DNA of 64,000 nt, taken from Zopfochytrium polystomum (taxonomy: Eukaryota > Chytridiomycota > Chytridiomycetes > Chytridiales > Chytridiaceae). A program made the translations under genes and the position numbers. The notes beneath the pieces are model-generated. The model was not told the DNA's origin and made no database searches. It saw only the letters and a list, made by a program, of their open reading frames with translations. Location of the stretch: NCBI GenBank assembly GCA_025765615.1, contig JAIVFJ010000109.1:62001-126000 (forward strand). Direction: 5' to 3'. Below, one piece after another: positions 1-11,796 of the stretch. How positions within the stretch are numbered: the stretch's first letter is position 1; the number at the start of each line of letters is the position of its first letter.

Positions 1-1015
1 GCCGCGACCCTGTTCGCGGAAAGGAAGCGAGGGATGAAATCGCCGAGGCCTCCCAGAACACGAACGTTCTATGCGACATCGTCGATGTAAGGTTTGTGTG
101 AAATGTGATCATACGTGGTGGACAAACAGAGCGCCTTCCGAAACTGTCACCTCTACCATCTTTTCCCCCCAGCCGCCCAAAAGATATCAAGGAATACGTT
201 CAGCGCCTCGAAAGCGCTTCTGCCAACGCACCCTTCAAACTAGACATCCTCGTCAACAACGCTGGAATCCTCCCCGCGACGCGCGTCGAAACGCCGGACG
301 GCCTCGAGTCCACCTTTGCGACAAACACTGTCGGGACCTACTTCCTCACCACCCTGCTGCTCCCCGCGCTCAAGAGGGCCGAGGGGTCGAGGGTCATCTC
401 GGTGTCGTCGGGCGGCATGTACAAAGTGCAACTGAGCACGGCCGATCTTCAGTACGAAAAGACAGAGTTTAACGGTTCGCTCGCGTATGACCAGACAAAG
501 GTATGATTGCAACACCCTCTCTTCCCAACCGGATCGAAAACAGCCCCCCACAAACTCATCCATATTCCTCTTTCCAGCGCGCCCAAGTCGAACTGTCCAC
601 GTACTGGGCGAAGCAGCACCCGTCCGTCTTCTTTGTCTCCATGCACGCAGGCTGGTGCGACACGCCCGGCGTGCAGTCGTCGATTCCGGGGTTCTACAAG
701 ATGATGAAGGAGCACTTGCGGACTGCCGAGCAGGGCGCGGACACGATCGTTTGGGCGGCGGCGTCGGAGGAGGCTCCGGCCAAAGTTCGGAACGGGGAGT
801 TTCTGTTTGGTGAGACCGGTTGCGACGCTGGACGATCGCTGAAACGATGTGGGACCGAGCACTGACCTTTATTTTTTTCCACACTCCGGTTTTCGATTCT
901 AGACCGCAAGGTGGCCATTCAGCACTTCTTTTTTGGATTCACACAAGCCCCGCGGGGGGAGATCGAGAAGCTTGTGTCTGAGCTGGACAGGCTTGTGGGA
1001 TCGATTGTCGGTTGA
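1..1015 (+). CDS. Short-chain dehydrogenase/reductase (DHRS12-like), 5' partial
   Basis: NAD(P)-dependent oxidoreductase of the SDR family; substrate unknown. The gene enters from the left edge. I read four exons: 1-91, 173-500, 578-809 and 903-1015 (TGA), with GT-AG introns whose phases join into one frame. The first junction completes a Ser codon across the intron. Visible motifs are LVNNAGI (NAG cofactor-side motif), VISVSSGG with the catalytic Ser, and AYDQTK (YxxxK catalytic Tyr/Lys). The spacing and the tail (GADTIVWAA, then a short C-terminal helix) resemble DHRS12/retinol-dehydrogenase-like SDRs. The N-terminal Rossmann glycine motif would lie upstream of the window. The class is secure; the DHRS12 assignment is from family memory. 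Confidence 0.85.
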
Positions 1016-1783
1016 GAAAAGAAATCAGCGGAGGATCGCCGTTTTGGGGGTGATGGACAATTTCCACAGCTGGTGTTGGAGTGTCCTGTTTGTCGGCCTA
1101 AATTTTGATTGCTTCGTGACATAGAGTCTCATACACAAGTGCTGTCTGAACTATCTCCATTTCTCGTTTGAAACAAGTTTCAAGCGCTGCGTCTGATTGG
1201 AGTTAGCCCTTCTTTCCGCCGTGTGCTGACCTCCTTGATCGCAACCCAGGAACAGCTCCCGGCATCGGTATGCGGCCGGTGGCCGTGCTGGACGTGATTT
1301 TGTCCACGGAGATTATTGTAAATTGAGAATGAATGTCATCATAGACTTCGCTCCATAGACAGAGTGAGCGAGCGCGGTTACTTTTCTTGCTAAGTCCAAT
1401 TACCCCTTTCTTCATTACTTGCTAGCCTCTTCGATTCTGCAGGCGTTGCTTGGCTTTGCGTGGCTCTTTCATTCTCTGGACCGAGAAAACCCATCCCCAC
1501 TAATCCTCGGTTAGGTCGACATTCAATTATCGGCCCAGTCCATTGGAGGGAATGGAAAGGAGGGAGAGAACAGGCACGCGGAAGGAATATTCTAAATTGT
1601 AGGCACATTCCGATGTTTTTTCGGAAATCGCGGCTCTCTATGTGGGGACGTCATTATTCGAATGTGTATGCGTTGGACGTTAGTGATGCTGGTCTTCAAT
1701 GGCAAAGCCGCACACCCCCAGAACAGTGGAAGATTGCCGCAATGTTGATTTTGTCCGTGGCCCGAAGGTGATAAAGCGCAGTC
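1016..1783. other. Intergenic, no supported gene
   Basis: About 770 bases between the dehydrogenase and the first F-box-like copy. Short open frames exist (for example 1460-1771, +) but show no recognisable motif or splice support. I see no RNA gene. Confidence 0.5.
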
Positions 1784-3194
1784 ATGCAAGACGAGCTTCC
1801 CAACAGCGTCCTGATCGCGATCAGCGACCTCTTGCCGACGGCGAGCGACTTCTGCAACCTCAGCGCAACCTGCCGACGCATGCGCGATGCGCTGGCGCCG
1901 TCCATCTTCCACTCCGTCCGCGCCACGAACCTCGCGCAGGACGCCGCCGCCGTCCACGCGCTCTTCTCTGCCCACGGCCACCACATCCGGAAGGTCCGGT
2001 ATCAGTGCATGCTGCACGGAAATCCTGTGACGCGCGGCACCAGCGCAGGTGGAGTCTTTGTTGTCGCGCGTAGAGGCATACAAAGACGCCAACCTCCAGC
2101 GGGACGAGTCCCCAACCTTCCCCACAGTAGAGAATCCGACCGCGGGCACCCACGACTTTGCCAAATCCGACCGCCCCAGCTTCGTTGCAACCGACGTGCT
2201 GCTGGGACGACTTGCAACAAACGTCAGCGCCCTCACCCTCGAGTTTATCCCGGACAACAACTTTCAGCGTGACGGCTGCGAGTGGGTGGACGACGATTTT
2301 GGTGTCGGGGGAGATGTGTTCACATGCTCGACGACAGAGGATGAAGGCGATGCGGCCGCTGCCGAGGCAAAGTACGAATGGCGCCGCGTCATGCGTGATA
2401 CGTGGAGCGCGATCGTGTCAAACCAGACCATTCGCAGTCTCACCGTTCGATCGCTTCCGCCAAACATCACGACAACGTGGTGCAAGCCCGAATGGGCCAT
2501 CTTCGTTGGCCAACTGCAGCATCTGTAGATCCAGATTTGGGGGTCGTGGAACTCTGCAGGGTTTCCGACGATCGCGATGGCCGGATACAGGGACTTTCTT
2601 TCGAGGCACCTCAAGTTGCTTTTCCTCGACCACGCAGCGAATCTGCTCTCCCTCGACTTTGTATGCACCGAATACGGTGACGACAGTCTCGTTTTCGGTA
2701 CGAAGTTTGCTTTTGGCTCGGCCAACATGCCTCGTCTACGTAGTCTGCGACTGGAAAACTGCTTCCTTGATGCCGCGCTTATCGACTTTTTGCAATCTCA
2801 CGCGTCCACTCTGGAGACGATCAGCCTCATTAATTTCATAGCAATCACGGAAACGCAGCAGAGCCTCACATGGGCGGCGCTCTTTGACGGAATCGCAAGT
2901 GGAAAGCCAGATGCTTTGAGAAAATTGATTGTAAGAACGAAAAAAGTCCCAATTGAGGAGCTCGATCCATTCAACGATCTCTTTGACGAGAACGGCCTCG
3001 AAACGGTCCGTGCCATCAAGCAAAAGCTGACGGAGGACGAAGCTTACCCCCTCTTCTACTATACCTTGGATGAAAAATACGGTTTTGTGGGTGTGGAAGG
3101 GCGCACATTTTTGGACAACTATACACTAGGAGAGGATATGGCTGCGTACAATCGGTTGATGGGGATTGTGAGTGCGAATAAAATCAGTATCTAA
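1784..3194 (+). pseudogene. F-box-like family, copy 1, broken by frameshift and nonsense codon
   Basis: First of a tandem family. It starts at ATG 1784 (MQDELPNSVL) with an F-box-like helix region (DLLPTASDFCNLSATCRRMR) and the family signature CMLHGNP. Two lesions are visible against the intact neighbour at 3329. The frame shifts between about 2035 and 2060. An in-frame TAG at 2526-2528 replaces the Ser of the conserved QLEHLSIQMWG stretch. The frame after the TAG is unchanged and runs to TAA at 3194, keeping MPRLRSLRLENCF, PLFYYTLDEKYGF and the C-terminal RLMGIVSANK. F-box proteins normally recruit substrates to SCF ubiquitin ligases; that role is inferred. The body is intact apart from two point lesions, so inactivation is recent or partly a sequence error. 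Confidence 0.75.
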
Positions 3195-3328
3195 ATGCCC
3201 ACTCTTCTCATTTGAGTGTTAGTTCACATTTTACTCCAGCGAATTGTCGGAGGTGATCAGAGGCTGAGTCTTTCTATTTCAGCTGTTTGTCGGAGCAATT
3301 CAAAACTTCTCGGACTGCGGCCCCCCAA

Positions 3329-4756
3329 ATGCCCGACAAACTTGCGATCGACATCCTCAGCGCGATCGCCAACCAGTTGCCGACGGCAAGGGACCGCTGC
3401 AACCTCAGTGCGACATGCCGCGATCTGCGAGACGCTCTGGCACCGTCCGTCTTCCGCTGTGTACGCGCCACGAACCTCGATCGGGACCGCGCCGCTATCG
3501 CAGCCCTTGTCTCCGCGCACGGCCCTCACTTTCGGCACGTCCGCTTTCAGTGCATGCTTCACGGAAACCCGGTGTCGAACGACAACGAAGCAGAAGGCGC
3601 CTCTTTTCCCACCGAAGGAGAACGGCTTGATGATCGGGATGACACTGGAGAATCCGACCCACGCCGCGATGCCACGGCCGGTGGAGAGGACTTTGCCACC
3701 TCCGACGGGTCAATCTCCATCGCGACGGACATTCTTTCGGGACGGCTGGCGCCAAACATGGACGCCCTCGCACTCGAGTTCATCGCCGACCACAACTTTG
3801 AGCCGGAGGGCTGCAAATGGGTGGACGACGAATACGGACTAGGGGGATCTATCTATATATCTATTGAGAGCGAGGATGAGGAGGGTGCCGCCGCTGCCGA
3901 GGAGAAGTTTGAATGGCGCCGGGTCATGGCGCACACGTGGAGGGCCGTCTCTTCAAATGCGAGAGTTCGCAGCCTCACCCTTCGATCGCTTCCGCCAAAC
4001 ATCACAACCACGTGGTGCAAGCCCGAATGGCCCTCCTTTTTGCGCCAACTGGAGCACTTGTCGATACAGATGTGGGGTGGGGACAACGGTGCGGGCTGGT
4101 GCTCAATCACAACCAAGGGCTACCAATTCTTCCTGGCGATGCATCTGCCAGAGTATTTTTTCAGTCACGCAGACAGCCTTGTTTCCTTTGATTTCGTCTC
4201 TAGCGATTACGGTGTGTACGGTGGGGACAATCAGGCAAAAGGCGCGCCTTTCGCGCTCCCCGCGACAAGCATGCCTCGACTGCGAAGGCTGCGACTGCAA
4301 GACTGTTTCTTCGATGCCGCACTCCTCGATTTCCTGCAGGCACACAGTTCGACTCTGGAAGCAATCCACCTGATCGAATTCATGGCAGCGGTGACTGTTT
4401 GGGGGAGTCAAAAAAATATCACGTGGGCGGGACTGTTTGACGGAATCGCGAAATCGGAGCCTCGGGTTCTGACAGATTTTAAGCTGACTATGCGAAATAT
4501 TCAGATCGCCGACATGGCGGAGCCATATCAAAGACTTTCGTTGGAAGAGATTGAGACTCTCACCCGCATCGAACGGAAAATAGCGGAAGACGGAACCTTC
4601 CCTCTGTTTTACTATGGGAGCTTGGACGACAAGTACGGTTTCGTGTGCAAGGCTGCGCATGAAATCTTGGAAAGCTTTGTGAAAGGAGATGACTTGGCTT
4701 CTTACAAGCGGCTGATGGAGATAGTGCGCATCAACAGGCAACCTTTGAATATCTAA
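3329..4756 (+). CDS. F-box-like family, copy 2 (intact, 475 aa)
   Basis: Intact single-exon member. I start at ATG 3329 (MPDKLAIDIL) because the other copies align there. The frame is open upstream to 3287 without another ATG, just after a pyrimidine-rich AG at about 3284 that could end a 5' UTR intron. The N-terminal ~60 residues form an F-box-like segment (ILSAIANQLP...CNLSATCRDLRDAL). A long family-specific region follows: CMLHGNP, LEFIADHNFEP, EWRRVMAHTWRAV, IRSLPPNIT-like RSLPPNITTTW, MPRLRRLRLQDCFFD, PLFYYG and KYGFV. The leucine-rich spacing around LRRLRLQDC suggests an LRR-like solenoid, as in other F-box receptors. Substrate unknown. Lying between two paralogues, it arose by tandem duplication. 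Confidence 0.8.
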   Translation: MPDKLAIDILSAIANQLPTARDRCNLSATCRDLRDALAPSVFRCVRATNLDRDRAAIAALVSAHGPHFRHVRFQCMLHGNPVSNDNEAEGASFPTEGERLDDRDDTGESDPRRDATAGGEDFATSDGSISIATDILSGRLAPNMDALALEFIADHNFEPEGCKWVDDEYGLGGSIYISIESEDEEGAAAAEEKFEWRRVMAHTWRAVSSNARVRSLTLRSLPPNITTTWCKPEWPSFLRQLEHLSIQMWGGDNGAGWCSITTKGYQFFLAMHLPEYFFSHADSLVSFDFVSSDYGVYGGDNQAKGAPFALPATSMPRLRRLRLQDCFFDAALLDFLQAHSSTLEAIHLIEFMAAVTVWGSQKNITWAGLFDGIAKSEPRVLTDFKLTMRNIQIADMAEPYQRLSLEEIETLTRIERKIAEDGTFPLFYYGSLDDKYGFVCKAAHEILESFVKGDDLASYKRLMEIVRINRQPLNI

Positions 4757-5499
4757 TAATGATTGAATTCGCACGTGTATTGTTTTTGTGCTGCACGGAC
4801 TAGCGCGAGGGAAACAGAGAGTGAAAGAAATAATAGCCTCAGTGAGTGCGTCAGTGTCGTAATCAGCCACCCTCCGCTAATCAGTGCAATCCGCCATATT
4901 GATTTGACCGTTACTTCGAACATCCGACGTTCATGAATTCGTTCCAATTGGATTGCCTCAGCCAATCAAATTGAATTCTTCAAATTGGAATGCCTCGTAG
5001 CCTCTCGGCCCAAAGTCACACTCCACGGTAAAATCCGCGCGAGTCTCTTCCATGTTCCTATAGTCTATGTAGAATGAGACGGCGATTCCTCGTGTAAGCT
5101 CTATGTTGGTGGTCAAAAGAACGGAGCTAGTCTGGAAGAAATTCATATGAGCACAAGCCGCAGATTCACCAGGACCGGCTCACTGATTCAAATTTGTCCT
5201 CTTCGGCACTGAGCTCATGCCGATACGGCATGGAATCATTGGATAAGGTAACAAGCCTTAAACGTGCTCGCACGGGAGGAGTGGGAAGCGATGGGCAATG
5301 AGCCCGTGTTGTCCCAGTCAAAACGAACCGTTCACGGACTTGAAGCATCCATGCCCACACACCCTTCTTAACTCGATATCTCGTCAGGAGCTTCCCTTCC
5401 GGCATACAGCATTTACGACTCTGCGCAAAGGGGCGTTTTTTTTTTTTTTTTTTTAGATTCTTGCGAAGGTTCAAGCACTTCAGGGCTAAGCCACCCAAC
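4757..5499. other. Intergenic with poly-T/AG before copy 3
   Basis: No gene supported. A T-tract of about 20 followed by AG at 5438-5456 looks like a 3' splice site for a 5' UTR intron of the next F-box-like gene. The sequence around 4930-4990 is AT-rich with several near-repeats of an AATTGGA/CAATTTG type. Confidence 0.45.
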
Positions 5500-6882
5500 A
5501 TGCTCGACACAATTGCGGTCGACATCGTCTTCGCGATCGCCGATTTCTTGCCGGCTGCGGGCGATTGCTGCAACCTCAGGGCGGCATGCCGCCATCTGCG
5601 AGACGCACTGGCCCCGCTCGTCTTCCGCTCTGTCCGCGCAACAAACCTCGACCAAGACCGCGCCGCCATCGCGGCGCTCGTTGCCGCACAGGGCCACCAT
5701 TTTCAGCACGTCCGTTTTCAGTGCATGCTCCACGGAGAGCGATACGACGACGACTGCAGTGACGCATCATCAGAAGGCGGAGACGATATTGTCAACTCGG
5801 AGGGGCCGACTTTTGTCCCGACGGACATACTCTTGGGACTGCTGGCGACAAACATGCATGCCCTCACACTCGAGTTCATCGCAGACGACAACTTCGAGCC
5901 AAAAGACTACTACTGGGTGGTAGTCGAAAACAGATTCATGGGATCTGCCTACATATCCTATGAAACGGAATCTGCGAAAGATGTTGCCGCTGCCGAAAGG
6001 AGGTGGGAATGGCGCCGAGTCATGGCGGACACGTGGAGGGCGGTCGCTTTAAACACAAGAATCCGCAGCCTCACCATTCGATCGCTTCCGCCAATCATCA
6101 CCACCACGTGGCACAGACCGGAATGGGCCTCATTTGTCGACCAGATTGAGCACTTGTCCATCGGAATGTGGGGTGCTTGTTACAATCCCACGCAGCGGTA
6201 CTCCATAGAAACCGACGGCTACCAAGACTTCCTGACGGTGGGGCTTCAGAATTCATTTTTTAATCATGCGGAGGGCCTTGTTTCCTTTGTCTTCGTCTCC
6301 AGCCCGTGCGGTACATATGGTGGCGACAACCAGGTGTCAGGCACGCCCTTCACTCTTCTCCCATCCGATATGCCTCGACTGCGTAGATTGCGCCTCCAAA
6401 ACTGTTTCTTCGATGCTGCTCTTCTGGACTTTCTCCAGGCTCACACTCCAACTCTCGAATCAATCCACCTGATAGACTTCATGGCGGCATCGAACGCTCT
6501 GAATTGGGCTCGGGGTACTACCGATGAAAATCTCACATGGGCAGGGTTTTTTGATGGAATCGCGAGCGCGAAGCCACTCCTGCTGACAGATTTTAGACTC
6601 ACGATGAGAAAAGTTTCGATGAATGAGGTTGCGACGACATTTCAAGATTCTTCAGACGGGCTCCAAATACTCCATGCAATGGAACAAAAATTGGCAGAAG
6701 ACGAAGCTTTTCCGTTGTTTTACTATGGTTACTTGTCCAACCAGAACGGATGCATAATCAGGCAGGCTGCAGATAAAATAGTGCGAAGCTTTAGGAACGG
6801 AGAGGATCTAGCTTCCTACGAGCGGCTGATGGCGATCGTGCGAGCAAACAAAGAAGGTTCAATTTCATGTCGTAATAAATGA
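5500..6882 (+). CDS. F-box-like family, copy 3 (intact, 460 aa)
   Basis: Intact paralogue starting at ATG 5500 (MLDTIAVDIV), ending TGA 6882. The F-box-like segment (FAIADFLPAAGDCCNLRAACRHLRDAL) is followed by the family blocks CMLHGE, LEFIADDNFEP, EWRRVMADTWRAV, RSLPPIITTTWHRPEWA, MPRLRRLRLQNCFFD, LTWAGFFDGIA, PLFYYGYLS and YERLMAIVRANK. It lacks part of the acidic spacer that follows CMLHGNP in copy 2, so that spacer is variable within the family. No intron interrupts the coding part. Function beyond the F-box-like fold is unknown; substrate-adaptor activity is inferred. Confidence 0.8.
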   Translation: MLDTIAVDIVFAIADFLPAAGDCCNLRAACRHLRDALAPLVFRSVRATNLDQDRAAIAALVAAQGHHFQHVRFQCMLHGERYDDDCSDASSEGGDDIVNSEGPTFVPTDILLGLLATNMHALTLEFIADDNFEPKDYYWVVVENRFMGSAYISYETESAKDVAAAERRWEWRRVMADTWRAVALNTRIRSLTIRSLPPIITTTWHRPEWASFVDQIEHLSIGMWGACYNPTQRYSIETDGYQDFLTVGLQNSFFNHAEGLVSFVFVSSPCGTYGGDNQVSGTPFTLLPSDMPRLRRLRLQNCFFDAALLDFLQAHTPTLESIHLIDFMAASNALNWARGTTDENLTWAGFFDGIASAKPLLLTDFRLTMRKVSMNEVATTFQDSSDGLQILHAMEQKLAEDEAFPLFYYGYLSNQNGCIIRQAADKIVRSFRNGEDLASYERLMAIVRANKEGSISCRNK

Positions 6883-9063
6883 ACAATATCTTACATAAAT
6901 TTGTGCTGCATGGGTGAGTGAGAGATACATAGATACAAATGCACGGTGAGAGCGCCTCGGTGGGCGTAGCCCACCAAGCGTTCACACTGTTTGGATCAAC
7001 CAGTTGGGTTGCCCCGAAATCCGACTGAGCGTGCGCGACCCAGTGCGCTTCGAAAATGAGACACCAAATCGTTTCCCGAGCATTGCAGGTAGGGTGGTCG
7101 TGGCTCGGCAGAATTTTTGCTGCCTGGTATTCTCACTCGCACCATGGAGTGATTATAACTGGCACTGGAGCTCACAGTCGCCCATCAGATCCGCGGATGC
7201 TGGAATGCTGTCGTGCGAGTAGATGGCGGAGGCGAGTGAGCATGGGGGGAGGACACGGTTTGACAACGAAAGAAGAATTAGGGACCGTGGTGGATGTGCT
7301 CATAAAGAACTTGTTAGTGGCCAAAACAAATCTGAGCGGCGGCGGCGCAAAAGCCACGACCAAGTCTTTGAGACCTTTTTATGACAGTGGTAAACGACAA
7401 GGAATGTATGGGTCAAGTTTGCGCTTGACGGCGAAGTTTTTTCGACGACATGTGCCACAGGCTTCGGTATTATTAATGTTCGGGTTGGCTGAGTCGTGCG
7501 ATACGAAAACTAGCCCCAGCAGCCGATGCATGATTACTCCAAACGTTTCCACATGGCGACGTTTTGATCTTCCTGCTGTTACAGCTTGTGGTGTCGACGA
7601 TTTATTCTCGATTTTGCTCAGCACTAGTAACGATCATCTGTCCAAGCTCAAACGAAACGCATTTAGCAGCGTCCATCGTGGGTCTCCAAGCAAGTTGCAA
7701 GTCGATCTGCCACGTGGTTTTTGCCAAGAAAAGAGGACCATAAATTGGCTAGGAGAAAGAGAAGTATAGGCGCATTCCTCATCAGAAAGAAACGAAGGCT
7801 TTCGTCTTCAAGGCGAGACCGAGTGCCTTCTAAAGTAAAACCAAAAGAAACCCAATGACCAGCCAGGAGCATCACTCCTCCTAGCTGCACAAAGAGATGG
7901 AACATACCAACAGGTATCTCAATCCAGCACGAGAGAGTCGATTGATTGAAATTGGAGTTGGACAGGGGATGTTGCGAGCGAGTCACCTCGCATATACCTG
8001 TAAAGCTTTGGAACTCGAAGCCGTCTGCATTAGTGCGATTGTACAGGCTGCTTGGACTTGCAGCGGAAGCGAACCACGGCGTGGGTGCCGAGGCTCTCGT
8101 CCTAGTTTACAAACGAGCGGTTGAACTGAACTTCCCAGTTCGCGATGACAGCGATGACAAAGTGCAATTCATTGCACTGCACTCCGACGTGGGACGACGG
8201 CGCCGGAGGAAGTCGACGTCGGCGACCGCGACGACGAGGCTGCATCGTTAATTGCATTCTACCCAACGCTTTCCCAAGCTTTCCGACTGTGTGCAGGACC
8301 CTCTCTTTCTCTCCCGCTATCTCCCACAAGCAACAGTTCATTCCCTGTAGTGTTAGCAGCTAGGGTGGCCTGTGTGCGCAACGCATTTGGTTCTGTCAAG
8401 GTCCTGGCTTTCTGCCATACCTGCGTGGCATTTCGCTCTTCCCGTCACACAGCCGGAGGCTGCTTGGAAGGGCGATCGGTGCGATCGATGAAGCTACATT
8501 CGATGAGCCAGCCACGCAAAACGAAACAAATGCCCCGCTCGTCGAAGTCGTCGGCAGCGATGGCCCATTGGCTACGAGCACTGACATGGTCAGTCGGTTG
8601 ATTTCTTAGCTTGTTTCGCGGCCAGACAGTCTTTCACAAACTCCGCCGACCCAAGGTTGATCAACTCGAGCGAATCACCAAAGTATGGAGTCAGAAAATA
8701 TCTGCGCGATAGCTGTTGGGACAATCGTTTATTTGACTCCAAGCATGTCATAGCCACATAAGTGAAAGAGTTTAAAGAAATCGAATTACCACGATTCAGA
8801 AAGCGTGGTCCCACTTCTATCAATTCCCCCACCCGCCCCGAAAGTGCTCATCTGGTGCGCCTGTCCTCCAGACCCCCTTTCCCCCAAGAATCCCGGTTGA
8901 GGCGGTTGTCTCTGCAGGGCAAGGACAAGTTTTCGGATCCGATCCGCATCGGTCATGAGAACAACGAAAAGAATGACGGGGGACGTCGAGGAAAAGCACC
9001 TGTGACGAAGGCGGGAGGGGTGAATTTTGAGGCACAGGGAGTTAGGGGGAAAAACTTACACTC
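6883..9063. other. Gene-poor interval; ORFs 7056-7769 (+) and 8590-8832 (-) unassigned
   Basis: About 2.2 kb without a gene I can name. The longest plus ORF (7056-7769, 237 codons from ATG) lacks domain motifs and coding-like composition. On the minus strand 8590-8832 reads as a plausible C-terminal exon ending in a Lys-rich tail, but it has no ATG and I could not connect it to another exon. It lies just 3' of the membrane-protein gene and could be a missed last exon of that or another gene. Confidence 0.35.
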
Positions 9064-10313
9064 CTAAATATTGAAACGGTCCGAAACAACGATTTTAGAA
9101 ATTGTTGCAGGGATCTTGGAAACACAAAGTAGAATCTTCAAACCTTCTTCTGCACTGAAGAACATACTGTCTATAACGGGGACAATGAATTCAGCAGAGT
9201 CGCGATAACGATCCAGTTGATGGACTCACTCATCGAAATAAAATACAGGAAGGTTGCCCCCGAGAAGCACAAACCACGGAATAGCGCGTCTGAGTAGCGG
9301 CCCCACGGTATCCTGGCTTTGTAGAAGTCCTTCATCACCGAGATGATCCGCCACTGAGTCAGGACAAAGCAAAATGTGTCCACAGTGCTGACGTAGGTGA
9401 TGAGGACAACTGTGAGCACTTGCGTTGGTGTGTCTCGGACCACAGTAAAATGTTTCTGTTGGAATGGTGTGAGAGGGTTGCTGAGATGGAATGGTTGTGA
9501 CTAACGAGGACGTTTATCTGCGTGACGACGATCGCTATCAAAGAGGGAACTGGTGAGTTAATAAAGTTACGATGGCGAAGGGCAGGGCAAACTTACAGGC
9601 ACTGGCGACAAGGACGGAGGGAAAGAAATGGTCTAAGCTGCTAAAGTCGTAAACATTCAAACTTACACGTGGAGGGTCATCTCTACGATTGAAAGGACGC
9701 CGGCGAGCATCCACAGATTCCGCTGTCGGTCGGGCCAAACGAGGATCATGGCGCGGTAGGAATTATGATAACTGAGAGCGCAGAACTTGGTGAATGTATA
9801 GATTTAGTCGCAAGGGTTTTGATTTTTGAGTCTCGCGATAAACCATGAGGCTGTCGAAGGCTAGGTTGGAGAGAAAGGCAGAATATTTTTGAGCATAAGG
9901 TTTCCAGCTCAAGGGCATCTTACTTGACGGTACAATCCATGCGTTGAGATAAGAAGTGAACTGGTCTATCGGAACAACTATTCTAGCAAGAATGGTCTTC
10001 ATTATGCAGCTCGAGAACATGAGCGTCATCGCGATCACAAGCGAAAAGAAGAGATGGCGGTTCTGAATGCGGGCTAGTTGCTCCCTGAAGCAAACGGCCT
10101 GGGGCAGGTCAGTTAACCGACCGGGAACGATGGAGTGAGTCGATTACGATTTGGAATCGGGACAAACGGTGGACCATACGATCGCAAAGGTAAGTAGCGA
10201 TCCGACTAGGTACTGATTGCTGTGACGACAGGCCGGGTGAGGAACAGTTGATAACAAGCGAACAGGACGGACCTGGTAGCAGCCGGCAGGTTGGGCGAGG
10301 TGGCAGCAGACAT
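9064..10313 (-). CDS. Multi-exon polytopic membrane protein, family unknown
   Basis: Minus-strand gene from ATG 10313 (MSAATS) to TAG at 9064-9066. I can join about ten short exons by GT-AG introns of roughly 30-80 nt. Exon 1 is 10273-10313. Later pieces contribute YLVGSLLTFAI, HLFFSLVIAMTLMF, LWMLAGVLSIVEMTL, HFFPSVLVASASIVVTQI, VLTVVLITYVSTVDTFCFV and LFRGLCFSGATFLYFISM. The last splice uses a GTGAGT donor inside an ORF that would otherwise stop at 9171, and leads to a tail ending SDRFNI. Six to seven hydrophobic helices suggest a 7TM-like receptor or transporter-like protein of the plasma or internal membranes. One junction (around 9600-9670) is uncertain because it needs either a ~29-nt intron or a microexon. 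No family recognised. Confidence 0.6.
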
Positions 10314-10346
10314 TCCAAGGCAGGTGTGCTGTGCGCAAGCGCGCCT

Positions 10347-10379
10347 GTTTGTGTGTGTGTGTTTGTGTGTGTGTGTGTG
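10347..10379. repeat. (GT)n microsatellite upstream of membrane gene
   Basis: An interrupted TG repeat just upstream of ATG 10313, read as CA repeats on the gene's strand, so it lies in the 5' UTR or promoter. Confidence 0.9.
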
Positions 10380-10380
10380 G

Positions 10381-11796
10381 GCAGAGTGAGGTGAAGTGGT
10401 CGGTGACTTCTGTAATCGAGAGAGAGGAAGAGACAGGCGGAAGCTTGTGGCTACCCGTGCATTGTCTTGTTCAGTTGCAGACCCACACATGTTGAAGACG
10501 AAGACAATTTTTAGTCGCCATCTCTCCTCCCCTCTCTCTCCCTGTTAATTCCCAAACTGAAAAAAAAACCCCGACAAATGGAAGTGAACGATAGCGGAAG
10601 CTTCTGAATTTGGGGTCCTATAATGGAGAAGGAAGCGGCCCCGCCGGCCCGCCGGCCCCCGCGGCCCGCCGGCTTGGATGATGCGGTAAACTTGATTCAA
10701 TTCATTCAAGTATTTATCTACTGAGCGAAAATCACGCAGGCGATTGCCACCATCGGAACTCCCACAGCCTCGTTGGTTGGCAGCTTCTTCACAGCAGACG
10801 CGATCTTCGGGCGAAGTTATGCCCAGACTTTGGTCTGAGTGACAAGTTTTCTTTACGGTTTCTGTGTCTGATGGCCGTCACCTTCCACATCCCGTTTGAT
10901 GCGTCCATCCTCGTTTACAAAATGGAATTTACGGTTGCTGCTATCGCAAAGAATGGAAAAAGAGACAGATCGGGGAAATGCACCTAAGGTCCTCCCCCAG
11001 ATGCCACACCATATTCTGTCGCATGACCTGTCCCCGATCTCGCACTTACGGTGGCTGACTTGTGAAGGTGCGGAAAATTTGTTTGTTCCGAAAGAGGCTG
11101 AGCACATATGTGGCGATTCTGCTTCGCTCGTGTTCCCGCTCCTGAGTTCGTGTGTAATGCACCTACAAAAACAGCAGGTGCTAGCCTCCTTGGGCCACAA
11201 GTCGCCGTCCATCCCCATCGCCGCAACAACAAAATAAATAAATAAATAAATAAATAAATAAACTAACCGTCTTTCCTTCGACTACCTCCTAGTCCTTCTT
11301 CTCTCGCTCGCGTTGCTTGTACATAAAACCCCACTGCTTGTGGCAGTTCGCCCTCTCTATCCGATGACGTTGGAGGTAGCTTATATGAAAATATATTCCC
11401 AAGTATTGCTGAAACTCGATGCAAAAGGCCTCCTCCCCCCCTCCCCCGTGTCCCCCCGTCCAGGCGCGCTCTCATCAGTGTCCCACCAAGTCAGGTCGGC
11501 TCCCCAGCCCCTTCAACGGCGGCGAACACCGCCAAACAAACGGTGTCGGCAATGGGTATGGCGGTTTTCTCGGAAGAATTTACTGGCAAATCGCCCCAAA
11601 CCATCGAGGAGGCAAAATTCACGCGCCCACGCGACCAAATCAAAGTGGGTCTGGTTTCATATACTCCGAACTTGCTCCTTTTTAAAGGATGGCAGAACGT
11701 TCGATTTCAGGAGGCAAACCAGAACCGACATTTCCTTCTGTGTAATATTAATACTTTTCGTGCAAAGTCCACTCCCCCACACCCCCTCACGGAAAA
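10381..11796. other. Intergenic with GC block and (AATA)n
   Basis: No supported gene. It contains a GC-only block built of GCCGGCCC-type repeats (about 10637-10674). An (AAAT)n microsatellite spans 11230-11262. ORFs such as 10896-11237 (+) and 11543-11911 (+) lack motifs; the latter starts well (MAVFSEEFTGKSPQ) but has no partner exon I can define. Confidence 0.45.

Noticed and set aside
2040..2075. Intron to explain the frame change in F-box copy 1
   Set aside because: The only GT-AG span is about 30 nt without a branch site, and paralogues have no intron there.
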